From NCBI RefSeq assembly GCF_963678635.1, contig NC_087067.1:24559547-24623546 (forward strand): a stretch of DNA of 64,000 nucleotides, given 5' to 3'. Source of the DNA: Symsagittifera roscoffensis (lineage: Eukaryota; Xenacoelomorpha; Acoela; Convolutidae). Below the pieces are notes generated by a model that saw only the letters and a program-made list of their open reading frames with translations, did no database searches and was not told the DNA's origin. This document shows positions 1 through 11,500 of the stretch, piece after piece. A program made the position numbers and the translations under genes. Within the stretch, counting starts at the first letter, position 1. Each line of letters begins with the position of its first letter.

Positions 1-718
1 GTGTAAAAAGATGTGCCGCTTATGCAGGGGATCTTTTCAAAACCGTTTTATTCATTGAAACCAAAAGATCAGATTTCAGAGGGTAATTTTTGAGGAAACA
101 GAAAATAGACAATAAAAAAATCAAAAATATGGTCAAATATTTCCCCACAGATTTTTCGAAGGCTGTAGACAGAGGGTTTAAGTAACAAGAGATTTGAGAA
201 GAGTATGCAGGCACACAGGAGAGTAGGTGGTTTTTCATTTGATACCTCTTTTTTGAAAATCAGTGGAATTTTCTGTGAAGAACTAAAACTTTTGCAATAA
301 AATTGGAAATAATTTTCCATAACGGAAAAAAAAGATATTTCAACAAACCGATTGGTAAACATACAACCAACTTGAAAAATGCGAAGAGTGTTTAAATTGT
401 GTTTCCCTTGGAACCACCTAAAACTAAGACATCAAGCCGAAAAAAAATTAGCCGAGTATTCTAGTAGGTTTTCTATTTGCGCCATGAAATGGCTCTTCTC
501 GTTTGCCACATGAAAGTTTTCTCTCAAAAAGCGATATTTCGAATTACGGCTGACGCAAACTACTCATTTTTTGATGATCTGAACGGCGTTTGGCTGATGC
601 AAGCTACTCTAATTTTTTGACGATCAGTCAGATTTTATGAGATGCGTATTAGCCATACACAATGCTTGATGATGAATTCGTATGGCAGACTTAACACTGT
701 GAAAGACAGTTCTTTTAT
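1..718. other. Intronic DNA, nothing recognised
   Basis: AT-rich sequence upstream of the first visible SLO2 exon, presumably part of the same intron. Short antisense reading frames here are hydrophobic, low in complexity and match nothing I know. No upstream SLO2 exon (S1-S5) was found. Confidence 0.5.
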
Positions 719-1204
719 TATTCCGACTTTCATAAGGAAAGTAACAAAATATTTGTGCATGGCTGTTTTTTTTTTCTTCAGACAAATTTCGACTTTTTAA
801 GTGGCCATTTTTGATAGAAATTTATACATCATCCAAAAATTACTGTTGTCCTAAGTTTTGAAAAAATGATATTTTACCCGTGATCATTTTTCGGAAAGTT
901 CTGGGGGTTTAAAGATTGCCATTTTGGCCAATTTGGGACAATTAACGCGCAATATTTTTCGCACTATTAACGCGTAAGCGGAGATTTAATCCATCTGAGA
1001 AATCGTTTCAGATTGGTTGAAGGAAGCTTATTTGCCATACTTGATTTGGTGCTAGGAGCGAAATCTATCACTCTCTATTTTATATGGCGTGTGGGGGATG
1101 ATTTTCACAAAATATTCATGTTTAAAAAAACTTTTTTTATTTTGTTTCATCTTTTTTTTTTCATTTTATTACTGCTCTACAGACTTTAAAAGGCAGTCGG
1201 AACC
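719..1204. repeat. MITE-like repeat, copy 1
   Basis: Non-coding unit of about 485 bp that starts with ATTCCGACTTTC and ends with GCAGTCGGAAC, so its ends are short inverted repeats around TTCCGACT. The body is shared with copies at 1239-1704 and 46288-46784, including CTTCAGACAAATTTCGAC, GTGATCATTTTTCG and TATGGCGTGTG. It carries no reading frame that could be a transposase, which fits a non-autonomous DNA transposon. It is followed by about 35 bp shared with the other copies (CTTCAGGGCTTCGGCCT and GAGCAG). Confidence 0.65.
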
Positions 1205-1238
1205 TTCAGGGCTTCGGCCTGATACGAGCAGTTTTGTT

Positions 1239-1704
1239 GTTCCGACTTTCGAAACGAAAGTAACGAAATATTTGTGCTCGGGGTGGGTTTTTTTTCTTCA
1301 GACAAATTTCGACTTTTTAACTAGCCACTTTTGACGGAATTTTTTTATATCATTCAAAAGATATTGTTGTCCAGAGCTCAAATTTGAAAAAATATTTTAC
1401 CTGTGATCATTTTTCGTAAAGTTATGGGGGTTTAAAAATTGATATATTTCGCGCTATTAACGCAAGAGCGGAGAGTTAATCCGTCATAAAAATCGTTCCA
1501 AATTGGTTGCAAGAAGCTTATTTGCCATAATTGATTTGTTACAAGGAGCGAAATCTATCTTTTATAACTTTATATGGCGTGTGGGGGGATGATTTTCGTA
1601 AAAAATTTCAAACTTTAAAAAAAAAAATTTCATTTTATTTTTTCTTACATTTTATTTTTTAATGTTATTACTGCTCCATAAAACCTTAAAAGGCAGTCGG
1701 AACC
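1239..1704. repeat. MITE-like repeat, copy 2
   Basis: Second copy, head-to-tail with copy 1 and separated by about 35 bp. It has the best preserved ends: GTTCCGACTTTC at the left, GCAGTCGGAAC at the right. A palindrome TTTCGAAACGAAA lies just inside the left end. Confidence 0.65.
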
Positions 1705-2404
1705 TTCAGGGCTTCAGCGAGAAGTCTTGTTTCATTTGTTTTTGATTCACGCAGTTTTGTTACGCACATTGTTTCAAAGCTGAAGATCATCTTTGCCAAG
1801 CTCTTTTCCCTCCCCGTTTTCCCTCCTCTTTTCTGTTAGCAATGATTGTCTGAGTTTGGCAACAATTGGCATGCAGACTAATTAGGCTATGGCAAACGTG
1901 GGATATAATGGGGGGAGCGGTGAGGTGGAGGGGGGTTAGAAAAAGAGCCTTTTACCATAAAATGATTTTCTTTAATAACCGTTGCCCCCCCCCCCCCCTC
2001 TATCTTCTGTGTTTTTTAAGTTCTAACTGAGCAGTTTAGTATCAGAAAATTAGAGAAACAATTGCTTCAACTTATTTTAGAATTTTGAACAACGATTATA
2101 AACAACAGTATGGGATGTTTAAAGTGCTGATTTAAAGTAGCCGGACAAAACGCAACATTTATGGCAAAATTTGCTCAAAAATTGAAATTGAAAAAAGTTA
2201 TTTACTCAAAAAATGAAGTTGAAAAAATGTGCTTAAAACTCAATCAAAGTTAGTATTGTGCAATTTGTTTTGATCTAAAATTTCACTCTAAAATGGGTCA
2301 ATTTAGACTCGACGTAATTGATCAAAAATTACGCAAACAGCACCGGATCAATTTTGTCACAGAATTTTATTAAGAGAAGTTTCGTTTTTGCGTTGTGCTT
2401 GTAG
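1705..2404. other. Intronic DNA with poly-C tract
   Basis: No gene seen. A 14-base C run lies at 1985-1998. The stretch ends at the splice acceptor TTGTGCTTGTAG in front of the SLO2 pore exon. Confidence 0.6.
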
Positions 2405-2591
2405 TGTATGTGGTATCAACTATCTGGAGCGGACTCAAAAAGATGACCAGTTCGACATGTTCAACAGTTTCTGGTTCGTCATGGTCACTTTCTCCACTGT
2501 GGGCTATGGAGACCTCACTCCCCTGTGGTGGCTGTCCAAACTGTTCGTAGTGGTCACCATATGCCTCGCACTCAGTCTCATACCTATACAG
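2405..2591 (+). CDS. SLO2: SLO2 exon: pore and S6
   Basis: Acceptor TGCTTGTAG, donor CAG/GTTATT. Starts with the last base of a codon split with an upstream exon, then V C G I N Y L E R. Contains the K+ selectivity filter TVGYG and the whole S6 helix; ends in phase 0 after LIPIQ. Confidence 0.95.
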
Positions 2592-5500
2592 GTTATTTCA
2601 CTCACAAATCTTTTTGAATCAATTGTTTTTCGAGAGTATCTGATTACCCATACTGGTTCTCTGATAACTGACTCGTTCTTTTAGGTTACCCGATTTTGAA
2701 AGCAACTAACAAACCATAGGCCATAGTTTTGGCCTTTTTTCCTTTTCCTCTCAGAATCAAGTTATTTTTAGAGATGATTTTTTGGATCCTGTTAGGCGCA
2801 TTGAAAAAGCACAAAAAAGTTTTTCCTTCATCACGAAAAGCGGTTTCAACAAGCAGCAAAGATTTTTTTATAGATTTAAAAAAAAACGTGCAAGAACGGC
2901 ATTTTAGATTTGATCACAAAATGCATTGTTTGGCACTGTTTTGGATGTTTTGTTAGCGCCTCATTTCAGGGCCATTCAATTGAAACAAAGCTAAATGAAA
3001 AATTAGGCCCAAAACAGAAGAATGAAACGACAAAAACTGTGGTACCGTGTAGTACTGTTGCCACAGTAACCTTGGATAAAGTGTTATTAATATTCTGTTA
3101 TGTATTGTTATTATTATTCAAGGCCATCCATGCAGGCCAAACGTAACAGTCATTTGGACGGTTGCAATCGTAGAAGACACATGAACGTGATCTCTAACAA
3201 AACTAAGCAAATCAAAAGACAGAATTAAATGTTTTCAATTATTCTCTTTTGCTCTTACCTACTCGTAGCATAGCAATATCACATGGCGCAACCAGCAGCA
3301 TTTCTGTCCCAGGACAATAGAACAGATATGGGGATCCCTGTATTTTGGACGACCGCGGATTCCGACCCTCCTTGGAATTTCAAGATATGGCTAGACCAAT
3401 TTCTTTTGGCAGTTACAGTAAAGGAGAGCGTGAATCCGGAACTATTGTTAGAAGAACCGAAAGAAGTTCTATTGGAACCGTTACCAAGACCAGAGACTCC
3501 ACGAGAACATGAAAACGCTCAAGCGATTACAGAAAGGGAAGCTCGAGACCAACTAGCCCGGGGTAAGATTCTTCTGGAAAATGAAGAAAGAAAAACTAGA
3601 GGACCAAAGGTTGGACACAACGTATATTACAACGAAGTACAGAAAAGAGTAGCCTCTAGATTATTCCTGGCGTTGGGGACAGAAGGAAAGAAGAAATTTG
3701 TACAAAAAAACTCGCATGTAGAAGTTTCAAAGTTAGAATTCAGGCAGATGGTAGCGTTGGCTAATACTTCATTTGATAAATCACAGAGTGTTACGTATGA
3801 ACGCTACAAGCTGTTTAATCGTTCACAGGAAACAGGGGAATCACTCGAGGCATTTCATGCCGCATTAACTGCTCAAGCAGCCAGAGCAGAATTAAGGACA
3901 CTGGAGGACGAATTAGTGCGTGACCTATTCATATCGAAAATGAAAAATGTGGTATTACAAGATACACTAACGTTTGAAACATTTTCACCAGAGGAAGTAA
4001 TGAAAAGGGCGTTGAAATTTGAACAAAGTAAACAGACAACTCAGGCATTTCAGAAAACTAATGCAAGGACTGCAAGTACAGCTCAGGTAATTGGAACAAT
4101 GAAGATAAAACAAGAACCAATTATGAGTATTGGAAATAAAAATGCTTACGGAAGGAGACAACCGAACAACATGTACAAGAAGAAATCATCAGACAGAAAA
4201 GAGGGGAAAAATTTTACAGACACGAAAACGTGTACTCGATGTGGTCGACCATTTGGGGAAGGACATTTGAAGAAATGTCCGGCCATGGGCAAAACATGTA
4301 AAAATTGTTCTAACCAAATCACTTTGCAAAAATTTGTAAGTCACAGCAAGTAAATGAGATTGCGGAAAAATCATCCAGCTCAGATGAAGAGTGCAATTTA
4401 ATTCAGTCATTTGACTCGTGCGAGGAGTTCGAAATTATGGCTATTGAATCAGAATTGTCCTCGATGGAAGAAATAGATGAGTATATAAAACAGCAATCAA
4501 ATAGAAATCGAGATATCAAGAAGAGTAGCAAGGACATACAGAAGGTTGATATTCGCAGAAATACCCGATCGAAACAAATAAGGTCATTAAAAGCTTTGGT
4601 GAGAATAGATCATCAAATCATAAATATGACTATTGATACGGGCAGTCCTGTATCATTTTTGAACTGGGCTACTGCAAAGCAAATTCTGGAGTCTTCAAAA
4701 AATACGAGGTTCATTCCACGGGAAAATCTCAACTTGATTACAAAATTTGTAGACTGTAACAAACAGCCGATTAATATATTGGATGCAATCACCACGACGA
4801 TCCGTTCAGCAGGGTGGGAGGTGGTGAGAGCATCTTTCTTAATCACAGAACGACGCACGCGAAGTATTTTGGGGCTGGATTTACAGAGCAAAGTCGGGAT
4901 ACACACAACACAGAAGTTGGCACCGAAAGAAAAGACGAGGTTTGACGTGTTACTGTGCGAACAGTCAGAAAGTTGGAAAAACAAATTCTATAGTAAATTT
5001 AAAAACCTTTTTGATCGTCAAGAGTGTTCAAAAAATCACGTTGTCAGCGCAAAGTTCAAATACCCACTTTGTCCATTACAAGAAAAAGGGAGACGCATCC
5101 CAATACACGTACAAGGGAAAGTGTATGAGGAAATGGAAAAACTGTTAAAAGAGGGGCATATAAAACGTCTAGACAAATGTACTAGTGATTGTTTTATAGC
5201 ATCAATTGTAATAACAGTAACAAAAGATGACTCCATAAAATTGGCTTTAGATGCCAAACCCATAAATAGACAGTTGTTCAAAAACAAATATCAAATGCCA
5301 AATGTGGATGAATTATTGGATGAGGTCAGCCAAATAATCACAGCAAATGAAAGCGGTACACTGTATTTCTCAGTATTAGATTTGAAGTATGCCTACAGTC
5401 AACTTAAACTGACTGCAGAGACAGCTAAACAATGCAATTTTAATATCATAGGTGGGCAAGCTACTGGAACATACAGATTTTTGACCGGATTTTACGGTCT

Positions 5501-8500
5501 GGCAGACATGCCAGCTGAGTTTCAAAAAGCTATGGACAGAAAATTGAACCATGCGGAAAATACATTCTGTTTTCTTGACGACATACTCATTGTGTCTAAA
5601 GGAAGTGAACAAGAACATGAAAAATTGATCATGAATGTGCTGGAAAAAGAAAACTTAGCACTAAAACTGTCGAAATGTGAATTCTTTCAACAGGAGGTGA
5701 ATTGGTTGGGACATAAGTTATCGATGGAGGGTATTTCTCCAAAGATAACTAAAACGGAAGCGATTTTGAAGCTTAGTCCGCCAACTTCACTGAAACAACT
5801 CAAATAATTTCTGGGTAGTATAAATTATCTGGCAAAATTCATTCCAAACGCAGCTACTTTAACTGAAAAGTTGAGACCTCTGCTGCGAGAAGAAAATGAA
5901 GAAAAAACTCAAAAGTGTGAAAATTCAAGTAAAAAAATTCGAATGGAAAGAAGAACATTCGGAGATATTCGAATCGATAAAAGCAGCGGTTGCGAATATA
6001 ACAAAAATTCATTATTACGACCCTAAGTTACTTACTAGGGTAAAATGTGACGCCAGCCATAGTGGGCTGGGGGCATCGTTGGAACAACAAAACTGGGAGG
6101 GGGAGTGGATACCGATTGCATTCGCTTCCAGATATTTAAACACACAAGAAAAAAAATACTCCACAAATGAACTAGAACTGCTAGCAGTAGTATGGTCTGT
6201 TGACCGATTTAAACATTATTTGTTAGGAAAAGAATTCGTGATAGCCACAGATCATAAAGCACTGGTTTCTGCCTTGGATGAACATAAGTCAAACAAAACC
6301 TACCAATCTAGGCTGACTAGATGGGTAGACAGATAACTACCCTATCAATTTAAGGTTATTCATTTACCAGGGAAAGATATGGGTATAGTAGATTACCTAT
6401 CTAGAAACCCGAAAGGTGAACCATGGCCGGAGTCAGTATTGGATGAAAAATTTGTAGTCACATCGATTGAAAGTTTTCATAAAGCTCTCGACTGTTTAAA
6501 CAGTCGACTGAGTGATCACGATAGGCTCGACCGGAACAAAAACGTTCTAGAATATTGAATTTATCAAAATCTATCAAATCAGAACACGTCATCTACCCGT
6601 TGCTATGGCAACCAAAACGTTCCAAAACGGACAAACGGACAAAGCACGACCGGAACGAAAGAAATGAAGATTCACGTTCGTTTCAACGAGAAAAGTTTGA
6701 AAACTCAAAAATCAGTTTATCTCAAAATCGTCAGCAAATACAGTCGGTCGAATCAGTTTAAAAAATCGGAAAGTTATCAAATCGCGAATCAGAAAATATG
6801 CATTCAGGCGAAACAGCAAAGAGAGGAAAAGAAAAAAAGATGGTCAGAATTCAGGATTGGAATAACACAGACACATTAAGGGAGGAAATAACAGAAACGA
6901 CGTTCCAAAGAACCAGAATGATACAAAGGACCCCAAACAAATCAGAATCAGAGAATTCGGACTTTGAACAAATACCACAAGCGAATTGGAACATGATGAA
7001 CAGACAAATCAGAACAGGCACGGGAAATAGTGGTCAGTCAACATCAACTGCTACAACAGCCCAACCAATGTTAGTTTCATTTTGGGAACTAATAGGATCG
7101 GAAAAGAATGAGAAACCTCGATCAACGATGGAATTAGAAGCCAATTCGGTGATGCAAAGCCCGAAACCACCGAAACAAACCCAATCAGGAGATGAAACTG
7201 AAATTGGACAAATCGTTGAGGTGGATTTAACGATGGACAGCATTGATGAACCGGACTACAGTTCAGGAACTGAGACTTGTATGGTCACACCGCAACAGAA
7301 AACGAGAGGTGGACATAAGTCGCGGAAAAGCAATTTCCAACTGTCGGAGCAGTTAAAGGAAACAAATGGCCCACTGTCACTCGAAAAATTATTCGGCAAA
7401 AGTCTACTGGCAGAACTAGTATCAGAGGATACTTGGATGGATCGGCTCAGGCGAGTGGTGGAACGGAACGATAGACACGGATTCGAGCTAATGGGTCCAT
7501 ACACCAATCCTCTGTGGCACCAGATGTCGGTAGTAGATGACTGCCTACTGGTGGACAATCGTTTAGCCGTACCTGAGAAGCTGAGACAAGCGGTGCTTCG
7601 GCGACTTCATCAAGGACATCCTGGCCAAGAAGCAATGCTGGAGGTTTCCAATTACTTATGGTGGCCACACATGTACAAAGACGTAGTCAATATGGCTGAA
7701 GAGTGTAGAAGTTGCACTCGTTATGGTAAGAATGCTAAATATATAATCCCAAAAAATTCGGCCAAACCACTTCCACTGTTAACACAGCCTGGTCAAGAAT
7801 TACAATTAGACTATGCGGGTCCACTTGAAGACCATAAGGGAAAGAAGATATATTTGTTAGTTGCTATTGATAGATACTCAAAATTTCCGTCAGTCAAAGT
7901 TACGAAATCTACAGGGGGAAAATCAACAATAAAATTTCTACGTACCTACATTGACACACATGGAATACCAGAATCGATTAAAACGGATCAGTTTTCCGGG
8001 TTTAAGGGAAAATCAATGAAAAAATTTTGCACTGAAAATAATATTATTCAAAAATTCTGTCCAGTCGGTGATCATCGAGGATGTGGACTAGTCGAACGAA
8101 CGATACAAACTATTAAACGAAGATTGGGAGTAATACTACTCGAAGAAAAAGTACAATCTATTAAATTGTGCTTGAGCACAATAATTAGGGACCTAAGATG
8201 GAATAAACAGAAAACAATGAAGTTGTCCCCGTTTGAAGCGCACTTTGGTCGATTACCTAAAACTGAGTTTAAAATTGTAAGGGATAAATTTCTGAAGGAA
8301 TCTGATCGTTTAGATAAAGAACATTTGGAGAGATCGGCGTTAACAGCATCGCAGTTGAAGAGACGCATCGATCAATCCAGGGACAATGTAAAAATTATAC
8401 GAAAAGGACAGAATAGCCGGGACGTCAGCCCACTGTTTATACGCAACATTGCGGCGGCCAAAGAAAGAGCTAGGGCAAAGGAACTAAAGCAGCTACTAGA

Positions 8501-11500
8501 GGCCAATGCGAGATGGAATGTCACCAGTCGGGATATCTCAGATGGCGAACTACGACGAATTGTAGATGAAACGAGCACGATAAATCCCGAACTGAGAAAG
8601 GAACTCCTATACTCACGGCAAAAAGGATTTATCGAAGACAAGCAGACTACATCGGATGATAGCTGGTCAGGAAGCTTCCTCCCAAAACATGAGCAGAGAA
8701 AGAGTGGAAAGGCCCTAACAATACCGCTGAAAAGCAAAATTGTGGCAGAGACACCGTCAACAATCAAAACGGCTGCTAGTGCAGTATATCGAAAGAGCGA
8801 CATAGCGAGATCAAAACTGCATACACAGCCCAAAGCACAGAGCTCGGAGAAAAAGAGGAGCCCAACGGGGGAAGAATCTAGGAGCAAACAACAGAAGACA
8901 GTATCACATCATGAAAAGGTAGATAGTGAGTCGGCTGAAGAACATGATGCGAAAGACCAGGGGCCAACCGATCAGGAAATAGAAGACGATCGACTAATGG
9001 ACAAGTTTCAAAACTCGCCAAACGTAGTTACGTCAAAAGAAACAAAGACGGGCTGGGGCCTAAATCTAGGAGGAAAAATGGTTAAGCCAAATAGGGCAGG
9101 ACCACTAGTCCAAAGTGCAAGATCTGGAAAAACCAAGACGCAAGAGCCACGTACAACGAAAACTGTTGAAACAGCAAAAGAATCTAAGAAGCGGGATACG
9201 AGTAATGAAGCCGTCTACATAGAGTCGTCTGCACCGAAAGAAGCTCCAGTGAGTAAAAGGATCACACGGCAAACTAGTGAAAAGGAAATTCTGGACACAT
9301 TCCAGAATAACAATATGACAACAAAAGAATGGGAAGAAATCACAAACCAGGTTTTGACCCGAGGGGTACAAAACGAAGCAGAAAAACTACTGACTCAACA
9401 AGCGGAATCAGTTGTCAATAGCCCGGCAGTATTTGCGGACGAATCGGACAAAGAAGAGGATACAACGACAGTCAGACGAAGCAGTCGACAAACAAAGAAC
9501 CAGGGACCAAAGAGATACGGCAGCCCGGTATCACACTCAGTAAAGTTGATTAGTTGTGAGGACGATGTAACAGAGCTAAATTTGGCAGCACTTGAGGCCT
9601 ACAGATTGAGACTGGCAAAGTTCAACATCAATAACAAAGAAACAACATTGGAGAACAACACGTTCGACTTACTAGAGAGACATTTGTTCAAAAGAAAATT
9701 CGGAGCTACATCGTTGGATGAGTCTGGATCGTGGAACGCTGCCAGAAACAAAGCGGAAGTGATGAAGAAAACAAGCAAGGAAAACTAAGCTAAAATGAAA
9801 ACAATTTAGTAAACTGAGACTTATATACTATTTATAAAATTTTATAAGGTATTATATAAAATTTTGTTGTCCTCAGGGGAATGTGGTACTGTGTAGTACT
9901 GTTGCCACAGTAACCTTGGATAAAGTGTTATTAATATTCTGTTATGTATTGTTAGTATTATTCAACGCCATCCATGCAGGCCAAACGTAACAGTCATTTG
10001 GACGGTTGCGATCGTAGAAGACACATGAACGTGATCTCTAACAAAACTAAGCAAATCAAAAGACAGAATTAAATGTTTTCAATTATTCTCTTTTGCTCTT
10101 ACCTACTCGTAGCATAGCAATATCACAGTTTTTCCTTCATCACGAAAAGCGGTTTCAACAAACAGCAAAGGTTTTTTTATAGATTTAAAAAAAAACGTGC
10201 AAGAACGGCATTTTAGATTTGATCACAAAGTGCATTGTTTGGCACTGTTTTGGATGTTTTGTTAGCGCCTCATTTCAGGGCCACTCAATTGAAACAAAGC
10301 TAAATGAAAAATAAGGCCCAAAACAGAAGAATGAAACGACAAAAACAAAGCCAAAATTTTCATGACAAAAAAAAAGCCAAAACTTGTTTTTTTTTACAAG
10401 TCGACTCTTTTGGTCAAGCAAGTCGAGTAAGTTTTTGCGGGGCTTCATTGGCAAATGTTTGCGCAATTAAATGTATGTCACCTAAATAAAACATTTAAAC
10501 TTAAAATTAAGGAAAGGCAGATCCCTCCCTAAATATAATCTGCTGTTTTTTTCAACGGTCTTTCTATATTCGGTCTGAATTTTTGATTTGTTTTGCTGCC
10601 AGATGGCTTTGTAAAAAATCAATGAGCTGGTAAATGACTATCAATCTACAAAATGTAAAAACCTTCTGCATTCATCCTAAGTTTTATCAACGATTGATTT
10701 GATGACTCTGACATGAATTATTTATCGAAGTCGCGATGTCTGTTTTAGCAGCTGACGCATTTTTTTTTCAAGATCCAGGCAACATTAAAAACTATTTGAA
10801 GAATTTGATTGCAGTTTTACACAAAGACTAACAACGCAGCTCTGTGTAACTTGAATACATGTCTTTGCCGTGTTTTTTTTCGGCCAAGGGACCATCGCGA
10901 CCCCAAAATTAGCAATCTATTTCTTAATGTTCTGACCATTGAACAATACAACCTGCGGGGTCCCAATCATTACACTTTTTCCATTTTACCCAGTTTTTTC
11001 ATATTTTTTGCAAGGATAACTGTGGTCCGAACATCATGTGCTACTTGCATACAAACCTGCTAGTTAGGGCTAGGGTAGCGATTGATTTCAAGCAATCAAG
11101 TTCAAGGAGCCCCACACCTCCTCCCCTGAACAGCTCCCTCGGCACGTTTCTGAACTTCTGAATGTCCGGTCACATAGTTATAACCTGTGGGTATGAGTTT
11201 CACATAATTATAACCTAGGTTTAGCTATATGCAGCCTTGTTGAATGATAACCCTTTGGTTGTTTTTAGCTGGAGCAGATTTCGTTTGTGTTTGCGGAACA
11301 CCAGAAGACAGGGGGCACCTACAGCAGAAACAGGGCTGAGAAGGAGAGACACGTGGTGTTGGTCACATCCACAGTCACTGAAGACCTCGTGAGAGACTTC
11401 GTCAGCGAGTTCTACGCATACTCCGAACTACAGGTACTTAATGTTGCAATAAAAAGCTCTTGGCAGAATTTTTCCCTATAATGAACAAATTAGTTAATTA

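Larger units (their letters stand above)
3038..10127 (+). mobile_element. Element 1: Ty3/gypsy LTR retrotransposon
   Basis: Complete 7,090-bp element in the first visible SLO2 intron, same orientation as the host gene. Order: LTR, gag with zinc knuckles, protease, reverse transcriptase, RNase H, long spacer, integrase, long C-terminal extension, polypurine tract, LTR. RT-RNase H-integrase order defines Ty3/gypsy. LTRs differ at 4 of 246 positions. The pol frame is broken at about 4316-4322, 5805, 5933-5939, 6334, near 6556 and between about 6800 and 6880, so this copy is not autonomous, although its last 996 codons are open. Confidence 0.95.

Noticed and set aside
1089-1334. 81-codon frame that might be an SLO2 membrane exon
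   Set aside because: It falls across two MITE copies and has no S1-S5 similarity or splice sites.
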